Below, in pieces: positions 47,839 to 58,038 of a stretch of 64,000 nucleotides of DNA. Position numbers and translations under genes: made by a program. The notes under the pieces are model-generated. The model did no database searches. It had not been told where the DNA came from and worked only from the letters and a program-made list of their open reading frames with translations. The DNA is from Xylogone sp. PMI_703 (Eukaryota; Ascomycota; Leotiomycetes), in the NCBI GenBank assembly GCA_021399445.1, contig JAJTUQ010000004.1, positions 1,922,001 to 1,986,000 on the forward strand, written 5' to 3'. Each line of letters opens with the position of its first letter. Position 1 is the first letter of the stretch.

Positions 47839-49984
47839 TTGAACGCCCGGAACTGCCACTGGGCACACCAGATACTACGATCACATCGTCCCCCGCGCAG
47901 GCGCGCACCTACCGCATGTCAAATGTGCCGTACTCGGAAGAGGAAATGTGATAATGCCAGACCTGCCTGCGGCTTTTGTGTTTACAGTGGATGGAGATGC
48001 TCTTATTCAGATAGTGAAGAACCTCCTCCAACTCGGTTTGTACCTGCATAATGTCCTTGCATTCAGTATCGACTAAACCCCCATAAGGACGAACGATCCA
48101 TCCAATCTAGTGCTGTTAGCTAGAATTAACCATGCTATATCCATATTAGAATCCAACCAAAGTCAAGGACAGACGCCCTGTGTCACCCCTTCGTCATCAA
48201 GTTCTCTTAATACAGGATCTGTTCTCGCGACAAATAAAAATATCTCAGCGAATAGCGACTTCACTAATAATGGATTTGGCAAATTAGAAGTATCATCTCT
48301 GGCAGCCAGCACCTCCGCTTGCGACTCGCTGTTTCGGTGGGCTGGACTAGAAGGACTAATCCCAAACAGCTTGACATCTCTTGCGCTGCAGTCAGAACTT
48401 TACTATAACACCCTGTGTCCAGGCAAGGAATGTCTACATAGGTCATTCACTGCACAGGCATCTACAACAAACGCAAGTATATATGAAGGAGATATCTTGG
48501 CTCTATGTCGAAAATTCCTTGACCTGATACATGTCAAGAACCCAGTCTTGGATTTGAACAGCTTCAACAGAGACTCAAGACACGTTGCAGACAACGGTCC
48601 CGATTGGAGCGCGGCATCATGTCTCATTGTAAGGCAGATTTAGCAATACAGCATCATTCACAAGACGGCTAACAGCTCCATAGTTGCTTGCTTGCGCTTT
48701 GGCATGTCTGGCAACGGAATATATACCGGGTGATATATCAGATATCAATTCTCGTGATGAAGGTCTAAAACAAGAGCCTGATTGGACAACTGCAGAGGCT
48801 TACTTTGCCGCTGGTAAAAAGCGCCTCGGTCTTCTACCTCCGTGCTTGTCTACAGTTCAGTGCCTGTATTTTGCGGGGCTCTACGAAAAGTTTGCTATAC
48901 GGCCTCTCGATGCTTGGTTCCTTTTTCAACAAGCCTGTATTCAGTGCCAGGTTTATCTCCATAGGAGGGCCATAATATCCCCTGAAACGAATGAAGCAGA
49001 CAATAGAGCGCGCCATATAGAGCAACGGCTGTACTGGTCATGTGTAAAGGCAGAATGATATGTTGATGCTCAGCTCTACAAATACATTATTTGTCGAATT
49101 TACGCTAACATTTGTCATTTACAAGAAGTGAATTGCGTGCCGAGCTGCAGTTACCAGCCTCTGGCTTATTAGATTTTCAATACCCAGACAAATTCACCGC
49201 CTTGTCTCGTCCAGACAGATCGTCACTGACATATGATGCTAGTTTCGTCTCTAATCAACAGTCATTTGGTATGAATTCAACTTCTCAAGCCATCCTCAGA
49301 GCGAAAGAAGAGGAAAGCTGGCTCCACTATCTGGCAGAAATATCTCTCAGAAGGATAATGAATAGGATATTAGACACGCTTTATGGCCGAGGGGAGGAGA
49401 CTTGGATACATGATAGCGAGCTGATTCGTGAGCAGGCCAGGGTTTGTGAAGAGGAGCTTCAGTTGTGGTAAGCTTCACACTGTTCTATCATTATCCGTTC
49501 TTGGTATTAATTAAGCTTCCCTTTTAGGCGCTCGCATCTTCCACCGCAAATCTCATTTTATGACAAAGTTATACCCGATAACGAGCTTGCTTTGTTTCTT
49601 CAGACACGTTACTTCAGCTGCTTGGAGTGGATTTCTCGTCCTTTCTTGTACAATGTCATCCACACACCCGAATCCGAACCATCTCGGTTTCAACTCCTTC
49701 CCCTCGCTCGCAAACATTATGATTATAGTTCTACTCTTATCCGACTTATTCATCGCCATCACCGCCGTGGAGGGATTTGGTCAGCCGTTCGCCGGTCTTT
49801 CAGCTGTGCTATAATGATATTACTATCCATGGAACATGGCATAATAAACTATTCTGATGAAGTGAAAACGAGCATTGATATTTCTCTTGGTACAATAACT
49901 CGGTGGTGCACTAAGAGGACAGATCTACTTTTGATTAAGACAATATTGGAAAAGGCTTCTGAGAGATACCTTGGTGTTAGATAA
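47839..49984 (+). pseudogene. Zn2Cys6 transcription factor with no visible start codon and a mutated splice donor
   Basis: The frame beginning about 47839 encodes a Zn2Cys6 cluster (CQMCRTRKRKC then CGFC ... C) with basic RRRAPTA before it. Exons 48088-48628, 48684-49054, 49126-49467 and 49528-49984 add a fungal_trans-like helical region (SACDSLFRWAGLEGL, WLHYLAEISLRRIMNRIL, CLEWISRPFLYN). Two problems stand out. First, no in-frame ATG precedes the cluster after the stop at 47794-47796, so an upstream exon is needed or the start is lost. Second, the phase and alignment place the end of exon 3 at 49054, but the next bases are AT instead of GT, so normal splicing there should fail; acceptor and downstream phase are otherwise intact. 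It diverges from the broken sugar transporter (323 bp apart), a usual regulator-target layout. A weak alternative donor at 49048 breaks the frame. Confidence 0.72.
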
Positions 49985-50075
49985 TGGGTTAAGAAGCCTC
50001 AATACTAATACGTTTCCTATGCCACCCCATTCTCTCAGTCTCCCCTTCCAGAATTAACTGCAACATGAGACTTAA

Positions 50076-50633
50076 TCAAGCCTTCAACCTCTCCAACCAC
50101 TCATTCGCGTTCAAAACCTCGCCCCTATTTTTGAATAGCTTATCCATGAGTGCGTTATGCAAGTCTTCATCGTCATCCAGACACAAATCCCTCAAAACAA
50201 TGATTTTAAAGTCTCTGTCCGCCGCCTCACAAACGGTCGACAGCACCACACCTCCCGTGGCTATCCCCGCCAGCACTAAGGTCTCAACATCCAAACCCCG
50301 CAGGATAAAATCCAATCCACTACCACTGAATGCACTGATGCGTTTCTTCTCCGCCAAGATGTCGCCCTCTTGCGGGGCAATAGCTGCATCAATCTGGGTA
50401 TCTGGAGTACCGCTCACTAAGGCGTTACCTTGGCTGACCGCACTGAAGATCGGATTCGAGGCTGAGATCTCGGGATGCCCTGGCCGAAAGGCGACTGTTA
50501 CGTAGATTATCTGGACAGAAGGACGTGCGGTGTTAATTGCTTTAGAAAGTGAGGGGAGGTACGTCGGTGGTATGGTAAAACGGGAGGCTACAGCACCCTG
50601 TATGTCCATTACTAGGAAGGCTGTTTTCCCCAT
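50076..50633 (-). CDS. Isochorismatase-like hydrolase family protein, 185 aa
   Basis: An intronless 185-aa frame with the isochorismatase alpha/beta fold. The N-terminal AFLVMDIQGAV carries the catalytic Asp (residue 10), a Lys lies in AEKKRISAFSGSGLD near residue 95, and LDVETLVLAGIATGGVVLST follows. In active cysteine hydrolases the nucleophilic Cys sits two to three residues after the cis-peptide (for example TNVC); here this position is Gly/Val. A related group of fungal proteins with TSGVVLST-type loops also lacks it, so this may be a family trait rather than damage. Possible substrates are small amides or isochorismate-like esters; none can be assigned. Start at 50633 has a clean MGKTAFLVMD. 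It is convergent with the regulator remnant. Confidence 0.85.
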   Translation of the reverse strand: MGKTAFLVMDIQGAVASRFTIPPTYLPSLSKAINTARPSVQIIYVTVAFRPGHPEISASNPIFSAVSQGNALVSGTPDTQIDAAIAPQEGDILAEKKRISAFSGSGLDFILRGLDVETLVLAGIATGGVVLSTVCEAADRDFKIIVLRDLCLDDDEDLHNALMDKLFKNRGEVLNANEWLERLKA

Positions 50634-53600
50634 CTTGAGTGCTGGTTGCTTTTATTGGAGTAGATTGTCCTGAAGTCAAAGAACAAGGCAAAACTATTTG
50701 AGGAGGAAGTATAACTCTCACTCTTGAGGTTCTACTTGGAGCATATGCGAGGGGTTTGAAGTCGGATTTAGTCGGCGATCGGCAGTTGTTGACTAGAAGA
50801 GTACCCCACTAATCATTTGCCTTATACGGAATATCGCTCTTGATGTGTGCAAAATCATGTGATCGGGTGCTCTAGATGCAATTAATTGAAATATAAATAT
50901 CTAGAAAGTTATGACTAGACGAGAAAACATTGACTTTTTGGGAGATATTGAAGTAGTTTCATGGCGTTGGGTCCGCATATAGGGCAGTAGTCACTCCTTG
51001 GAGTATTCTCTTTTCATATCTGACACATCGTTCACTACTGATGGAGAGACATAGATTAACAGACTTATATTAACTGAAGAAACTGGAATATCATCTATTG
51101 TACAAGACAAGATATATATGGATGGATATTCAATATATTCCGTCAGAAGAAAGGATAGTTGTCCGTCGCATTTTCATCCCTAGCTGGATACGTCAGTATG
51201 ACCTAGATTCGTAATCTTGGGCACCCCGTCGACATAATTTAGGGTCGTAGCCTCAGGGCAAGGGTCAAATATTTCAGAATGTTCATCAATCAGTTGTCGT
51301 AACCTCTCATCGCCTCTTTCAATCACCCGAAAACTAATTTTGCTCATTTCCTGGCAGAGTTGTTGTCAGAAAAAGATTTCGCTTGTCCATTCCAAGGAAG
51401 CCACACTTCATATTAATTGATGTTACGTACAGATATGTAATTCAAGTGTAGCCAATCATATCAATTGGAAGGTTCATTCCCTCAGCTGGTAAAAATGGGA
51501 TATTAGTACACAAAACAGAAATTATGCAAATTGCACAGTCTGCACACACTTGCCGCCAATCACCGCTCTTATCATTGGCCTAGGCGACTGGTGCCTTACG
51601 TACCTCCGTACAAACCTACTAGATCCTCTTAACTAGCTATAATAGGCTAATATTACACAACTTGCATAGTTTCAGCGCTGCATAAAAAGTTATTCGTCTT
51701 TACCAGATCAGGGAACAGACACCACTCGTACTATTAGGAAACAGAAAATAAAGAATGGTGACTCGAAGCCAACCTATTCATTCACCTGTAATAGCTGGAG
51801 CGGGCAAGCAGCATATATAGAATGGTCCTATCTTTTCTTCGAGTGCATATTGCTCCAAAATAGAATGTATGCCGTGACTTGAGAAATATTGTGTTATTGA
51901 GAAAGCTTAACATTTCTAATTCCGGTAGAATATATCAATGGTTGAGCCAGAAGTAGCAGGTAGCGCACAATGCTAATGCCCTAACATGAAGTACATTTAC
52001 AGTCAGATTTATGTTTGCTTACCCCTCAAATATAAGACATAACACGAATTTCTGGTTGTAGATCTCAGGAACGTACCGTATAACTACTGTGGTAAATAGT
52101 GGCAAGTACTTTATTGTCTCGACTGGCTAAAGGTGTAGCCGTTCTTAACAGATTCTGGCACCTATAACTCAGGTCCAGGTTTGTAATGCGTTAAATCTAT
52201 CACCTACCTTTCTTTTCGCCTCTCCATGGTATAAATCTAAACGAACGTGAGGTTGTTTGAATATCATAGTCAATGTGGCAGCACTAGAACCCCGATACCA
52301 GATTCCATGGAGCTTTTCAACATCTCGTTGACTACAATACTCGAAGACTCTACATATAACCAATATATAACTTTAGCCAGTTATCGGGAATATAGAACCT
52401 TTATGCTTAACTAATTTTATATCCGTCGCTGGTACTATTATCAAGAAAAAGGCTGTTCCATAAAGCGATATCTATCATATATATATTCCCAATATTACCA
52501 CAAACGGCGGCTCTTAGGGAACTCTTAGTGAGCAGAAGATAGCAATGTAACAAATTCATTGTACCAGCTGAGCTAACTTCAAATGCACTGCCTCAGAAAA
52601 GTAATCGGCTACTTTTAAGGTTACCCAAGCTGCTGGAGGCACACGGGAAAAGACCAAGCATAGATCCACATGATACAGAATTAGTATTCGACTAGGGTGA
52701 CATTGAAGATGATTCGATTGCACCTAAAGATATACGAAGGCAGGAATTGGTTTTTGGAGCTGAGAAATCGATAGCTTTGGTGTAGGGAAGACAAACAGGA
52801 GCTGAAGGAGTAACTATTACTACAAGAAATAAAATCATCAAGAGCAGATTTGGGAGAGAGTCACACAGTGAGACACTTTAAACAGCTAACAAGCTATAGA
52901 CGGGGCTTGATCGCCGAGCTATTGTACGGCTAATGCAGGACCCCGACTAGCTCAGACTTCTTATTCGGTGGTCTAGACCTGGGACCTTTTTGGGTAGGGA
53001 AGCGACGCTGAGTAGCCAATGGAATAGATAGGAGGAAGAAATTCTGCGAACCGACCCGCACGGGAAGGGCCTAGAAGCCATACTAACCGCATCAAAGCAT
53101 CAACCACAGCCTCGGTAGTTCGACCTGGCCCAAAAGAGAAGCCTGCACTAGTACCAGAACAGATGCGGAGGAGAATTTTACTGGGTCCAATAGATCAGCC
53201 GTCAATCCTCGAGGTTCTAGACGTGGCTGACTGAAAGCCCTTTTAGGCGGAGCTGAATGGCTACATCTGGCCTGGAATTGCCAAATACAGCGGTACTAGT
53301 CTCGTAGAGCCAATTTCCACACCTCCGCCGTGCACGCTATTTCCTGTGCAGGCGCTGCATCGTGAAGATGCAAAAGAAAAGCTGATGGTCTTTCATATGG
53401 GAAACCGCCGCAAACTGGCCTCTCACTGAGTGGCGATACCAATAGTTGCAAACTATGAGGCGTCAAACTTGAACAGCTGGCTCATAGTGTGTGTCATTAC
53501 TCGGACTCTAGTGTCGGCGTGGCCGTTGTGGTAGTGTAGCAGCTTTGACTCCAACGCTGTGATGTGGAAACCTATGGGAAAGATGTATAAAGAGGACCTC

Positions 53601-53688
53601 GGTTTCCACGATTAATCTACATCCTCAACATCCATCTCCATCTTCTCTACTTCCTTTCCTCTCTACAATCCACCGAACAATTCCAGCC
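50634..53688. other. 3-kb AT-rich, gene-poor stretch
   Basis: No supported gene. 50640-52560 is AT-rich and full of stop codons in all frames. From about 52560 to 53560 base composition becomes more balanced and the plus strand gives frames broken by frequent TAG/TAA stops, which could be an old degraded element, but I recognise no protein family in it. No tRNA or terminal repeat was found. The last 80 bp hold a pyrimidine-rich leader for the next gene. Confidence 0.4.
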
Positions 53689-54711
53689 ATGGTGAAATCC
53701 TTCCTCATCGCGGCCGCATTGGCTGCTGTTCCAATTGCAGCTCTTCCAAATGACAACGTCTTTGCTCGCGCAGCAGCAGCTGCTTGCAACAGGGACAACT
53801 GCTTTCGCGGTGTAAGAGATACTCCGAACCACAAATCCTGCTGAATACCTGCTAATGAATCAAAGGTCATTGTCAGCTCCTCCAGACTCGCAGACTGCTC
53901 ATCTTTGATGTCCGTAACAGTCACCCCTTGCACCTCGACCGTCACCGCTACCGCCACGGTGACTGCAACTGCCACCACCAGCGTCTTCCCAATGAAGAGA
54001 GATGCCGTTGCTGAGCCAGTTCCAGCTGCCCTCGACGCTCGACAGGATGCCTCTTGTGTCTTTACCACAAACGCACCGACCGCCATTCCAGCTTTTGCAA
54101 CCACTGCTTGTACAGCCATTGGCACGCAAGCTCCATTAGCTCGACTCTCATCAGCTTGCGCCTGCAATGGAGTCACCGCCGTGACTACCACTATTGCTAC
54201 GCCAACAATAACCGTGACGTCCACATCGACTACTACCACAACCGTCACTCCAACTCCGAGCGCCTTCATTCTCAATGCCAGCGGTGATAGATCTCTCTAC
54301 GTAACTGTCGACAGTGTCGGCGCTCTGCGCTTGACCCAGGATACTTCTGTTGCTGTCCCCTTCTATGTCGACAACAGTGGCCAGCTCCGCAACCTGCACG
54401 ACCCGTCCAAGTTGTTGGTTGATTACTATATGCCATCTCCAGGAACTGCTGATGACAAGGTCTACAACGACGTGCCAAGCAGCTCCAACTACCGCATCAC
54501 TTGCAACTACTATGGCCGAAACGATGGTGACTACTGGGGCAATTGCCAGGCAAGCGGCCCAGCAGATGGCAACCCTGTCGTCTATGGCTTTGGAACATGT
54601 CCAAATGAGGGATACTACGTGTACATGATCCCCAACAACTCCAATGTCCACTGCTGGGATGGTGGCTATGCTTTCTTGGGTTTCTTCCTCACAGCTTATC
54701 ATGGAAATTAA
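53689..54711 (+). CDS. Small secreted Thr-rich protein, 322 aa
   Basis: Exons 53689-53811 and 53866-54711 (54-bp intron, phase 0) encode 322 aa. A classical signal peptide (MVKSFLIAAALAAVPIAAL) is followed by a short Cys-containing segment (ACNRDNCFRG), a Thr/Ala/Val-rich low-complexity linker with many TxT steps, a KR dipeptide (possible kexin site) near MKRDA, a second Cys block (SCVFTT ... ACACNG), another Thr/Ser linker suited to O-mannosylation, and a C-terminal globular part of about 140 residues (SAFILNASGDRSLYVTVDS to the end) rich in Tyr, Asn and Gly. I do not recognise a named enzymatic domain; cell-wall or effector-like roles are possible but unsupported. The ATG has a good context (CC at -1/-2) and a TC-rich leader. 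Codon use is GC-richer than the flanking DNA. Confidence 0.88.
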
Positions 54712-56066
54712 GTTAGGGCTCGAAGGAGTTGGTTGGGGATTGCTGGTTACCTGGGTAGATAGTACTTGTCAAGCAAAATTAATAAATAGAGTTTGATAGA
54801 TATTATCTTATAATATATTATTGGTGTTCTGGAATTTTCACGGCTGCTTTTATACATATTCTTCTTGTCACAGTCTCGTATTATCCACCCATTCATCTAC
54901 TAACCTCTGGGTTTATAAATATTTTTATTCTATCCTCGAGGCTTTATTCGACTAATTCTTTGGAGGGCTACTGGGAGGTATCAACTACACCTCTTAGATC
55001 AATTAGCTTCTGGATCTTGGTTTAGGTGGATGCTGCTTTTAATTTTGCTCCTTGGGAAGCCAACTGATTAGTGATATTATATCGGCAAGATCCATTGTCA
55101 AAAAGCTGCTGTATGGTTAAGATGGTCTAGTGAATATCATTAATGGAGGAGTCACATGGAAAACGGCCTGATTATGAAAAACTAATGAGTAATGGATACT
55201 AATATAAGCTTATTTACATCTGTTTGCTTCTTCTCTCTCTGTTTGGCTATTCTCTACAGCTCTCCAGAGTATAAGTATCCTTTACTCTGTATTCAGTGGA
55301 TAACATTCATTACCTGTTCTAACGAATTTTACTATTGCTCTAACGCAGCGAAAAGAAAAACTCTAAGGCCAAGCATAATATTTATTAGTTTTACTTATTT
55401 CATTTGGCGACAGATATCAAGTTACACTTCTCAAATCAATACTCTTCGTTATAATATATTTATGTTAGATTCTCTTCTCAGGTTATGAGTTTCAGGTTAA
55501 CAGTGATAATAAAACTTATCTTTTAATTCTTACACAAAATTTAGCTTCATTATATCTTTTTGTAAATATAATAAGTTAAATTAATATATTGCAAAATTAA
55601 ATTAAACAAGCGACGCTTGCTTCTTACTACACTCGTAGGAGGGGGTGCTTCGCACCCCTTAGGGCCATGTGTGCCAATTTTAGCTCTATTCACATATCTA
55701 ATTCAAGCTCTATATGTAACTATACAGGGAGTAATGCTCTATACGCTGACGACCTTTGGCCGTTGGCTGTAAGGTGTATAATATTTAGGCTACTGATCTC
55801 TAGCTAGTAGTATCATCATCATCAAACACACCAATAAGCGGCCTGTCCACCTGCGACAAGATGATAGTGTATCGAAAAAATAAAGAACCATCGTTGGTGG
55901 ATCTATTCCATTTGGTCAACTGGGCTTGGAGATAGGACTCGTAGCTAGCCGCCCGACACCCACAACATCCAACTTCGCACAAGAGAGGCATGCGGTGGAT
56001 TCCAAAAGAGATTCACAAAGTTGACTTATGATTTTCTATTCTTGTACGACAGCCAAGTACATGTAG
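54712..56066. other. AT-rich spacer, partly mitochondrial-like
   Basis: 1.35 kb without a supported nuclear gene. The part 55190-55660 is extremely AT-rich and is followed by two tight GC-rich hairpins (listed separately), a pattern common in fungal mitochondrial DNA. A 98-codon frame (55192-55488) is hydrophobic but not recognised. Confidence 0.4.
55607..55658. repeat. Two short perfect hairpins (GC clusters)
   Basis: CAAGCG-A-CGCTTG (55607-55619) and GGGGTGC-TTC-GCACCCC (55642-55658) are perfect inverted repeats with loops of 1 and 3 bases, 22 bp apart in very AT-rich DNA. Such GC-cluster hairpins are typical of fungal mitochondrial intergenic DNA. Confidence 0.8.
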
Positions 56067-57829
56067 TTACAGTTCATCCGTCCTGCTTTCGATTATGTAC
56101 TGATAAGCCTCTACTTTCTCCCAAGATCGCGACTTATACGTCACGCTAAACATCTCCATACTATCTCTTTCGACGTCTAAGGTAAGCATTAGGTCCGCAT
56201 TCTCTCTGACCGCGGTGTATGCAGAACCATAACGCGTCTTCACCCTGTCACCGTTTCTTAAACCCGATATCTCAGCTCTAGAGCCCTTGATCAGACCCGT
56301 AATTGGACGTGAACCTTCCATGATAGCCGATTCGTCGAAACCCAGCTCGAATCCTTCTAGATCTTTTCGGACTAGTCGAACCAGGAATGGGAGAGCAGCG
56401 AGACTATTTTGGGAAGGGACGACCAGCTCGCCGGCTCTCATGTTCTCATACAATGATGTTGCTTTTTCTTTATCTTTCAGTGAATCAGATAGCAAGCTGA
56501 GGAAGTCCGAGATGCCGATCAAGGCACCGGCTTGCCGGCGGACCGCGAGCTCAACTACCAGGTTATCGAGTGACTGCTTGCCCAAAGAACTGTCAATAAT
56601 TAGGCCATTGAGCCGCAGTTCGAAGGTAAAACCACGGATGTAAGGGGTTCGTTGGGCATCAGAGATGTTCCAGGTGATACTTGAGACATAATCCAAATCT
56701 TTGCCCACTAAGGAGCTGGTGTAGTAATGAGAAATCTTTTTATTCACTTCGTGAACGTACTCCTCTGGCGTCAGGTGGCCTATGCGGTAGCGAAGGAGCA
56801 CCTGGAAGTACTCCGCGAAACCTTCTTGATACCAGTTATCGCGTACTCCACCATTATAGAGCAGAACCCAGCTGTGAACCATCTCATGTGCTAGAACAGA
56901 CTCGTGCTCCTGAATAGTAGGATAGGTGTATTCGGAGTCGTCATACGCGAAGAGAAAGGAGCGATCCTGGGCTGTGCCAGTTAGAGATCCCACATGAGCA
57001 TTATGCCGCACAAAAACCCGGTAGCTTTCTTCAACGTCGTGGAAGAACACCCGCATGCCATCGAAAAGGGCCTTGATGCGATCTCCAAGAACAAACGCGT
57101 CAAAGGGTGGATTTCCGAACCAGTACATATTGAAGTTTTTGAAAGCACTACTGAGACCCTGTCTTGATTTGAGAGACTTTACGGGGCTAACAGCAAAGAA
57201 TGTGCTCTGCACCTTCGCGGAAGTACCTCTGAGCTCCGTAGTCTCGTTGTCACCGTAGGTCCACGCGGCAGACACGTCCTCTGGCGCATCCGACAGGTCC
57301 CAATGAAGTGTAGCGCAGACTTCCTGGCCCTGTCTATCCGGGGTACCGCCAGGAATGACATGCCTGAACCAACGAACCCTCCACCATCTAGACGAAGGTC
57401 GAGTGCCGGACCATTTCGCGTCTCGGCAGAGACGTTGCGCGGAAGCGCGGTATACAAGACATGGATGGGGCCGACCGTCTTGCGCTGAGGCTTCCAATAC
57501 CGGGACTTAATCGTATTGGCAGTGATATTGCTGTCTAGAAGCTGGAGAGGACCGGTCGAGTCCTGTACTTCTATTCCATCTGAGGTCAGGAGCCCCAGAT
57601 CCACATTGGCAACCTTGGATGGTAGTAGCAAGAGGTGCTCACCTCGCTCGATATCAAGGCTCTCGAAAGTCTCGCGAACCTGAAGGGCCCATAGAGTATC
57701 GCTGGAATCATACAAAGGCTTCAAGTCGACCATGAACTTCACACAACCTGCATCACCAGCTAAGTTTACGGCAGCAACTAGCCCCTGAGCTGCCACGAAC
57801 AGCAGGCAGGTGAAGTGGAAGAACGGCAT
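56067..57829 (-). pseudogene. M61-family metallopeptidase with PDZ-like tail, one frameshift
   Basis: From an ATG at 57829 (signal peptide MPFFHFTCLLFVAAQG) the minus strand reads an M61 glycyl-aminopeptidase-like protein. It has an N-terminal beta domain, then the zinc-binding HEMVHSW (HExxH) with the distal Glu in NWYQEGFAEYF, an EYVHEVNKKI helix, and a C-terminal PDZ-like region (GSRPITGLIKGSRAEISGLRNGD), stop at 56067. The frame changes once between about 57320 and 57350, after LDGGGFVGSGMSFLAV and before ATLHWDLSDAP. No GT-AG pair of realistic length spans the shift (the only one is 23 bp), so an indel is the simplest reading. Zinc ligands are intact, so the loss may be recent or an assembly error. 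Family members are secreted or vacuolar aminopeptidases. It shares a 209-bp promoter with the S10 gene. Confidence 0.82.
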
Positions 57830-58038
57830 CTCAAGGATATCGGCACAGTTCCAGACAAGGTGCGTATGCCGAATTTTAAGCCTTTGTCTTGTTAGATATA
57901 GCAAGGTATTGTATACTTCGCAAAAGCCACCATCATGCAACTGCACACATTTAAGGGACCAAAAAGACAACCTAAACCACCACCGAATATAACTGATGAT
58001 CCGCTTAGGCAATCACACAAGTGACACTTGGGAGCGAG
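57830..58038. promoter_or_regulatory. Bidirectional promoter between two peptidase genes
   Basis: Only 209 bp separate the M61 (minus) and S10 (plus) start codons, so both promoters must overlap here. An open minus-strand frame crosses it but is shadow sequence. Confidence 0.6.

Noticed and set aside
52560..53560. A degraded retroelement protein
   Set aside because: Balanced composition and broken frames hint at old coding sequence, but no family motif could be recognised on either strand.
53625..54702. Two long minus-strand frames (216 and 183 aa)
   Set aside because: They are antisense to the secreted Thr-rich protein; repetitive ACN codons on plus give Val/Ala/Cys runs on minus.
57339..57361. 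A 23-bp GT-AG intron that would fix the M61 frame
   Set aside because: Too short for a spliceosomal intron in these fungi; an indel is more likely.
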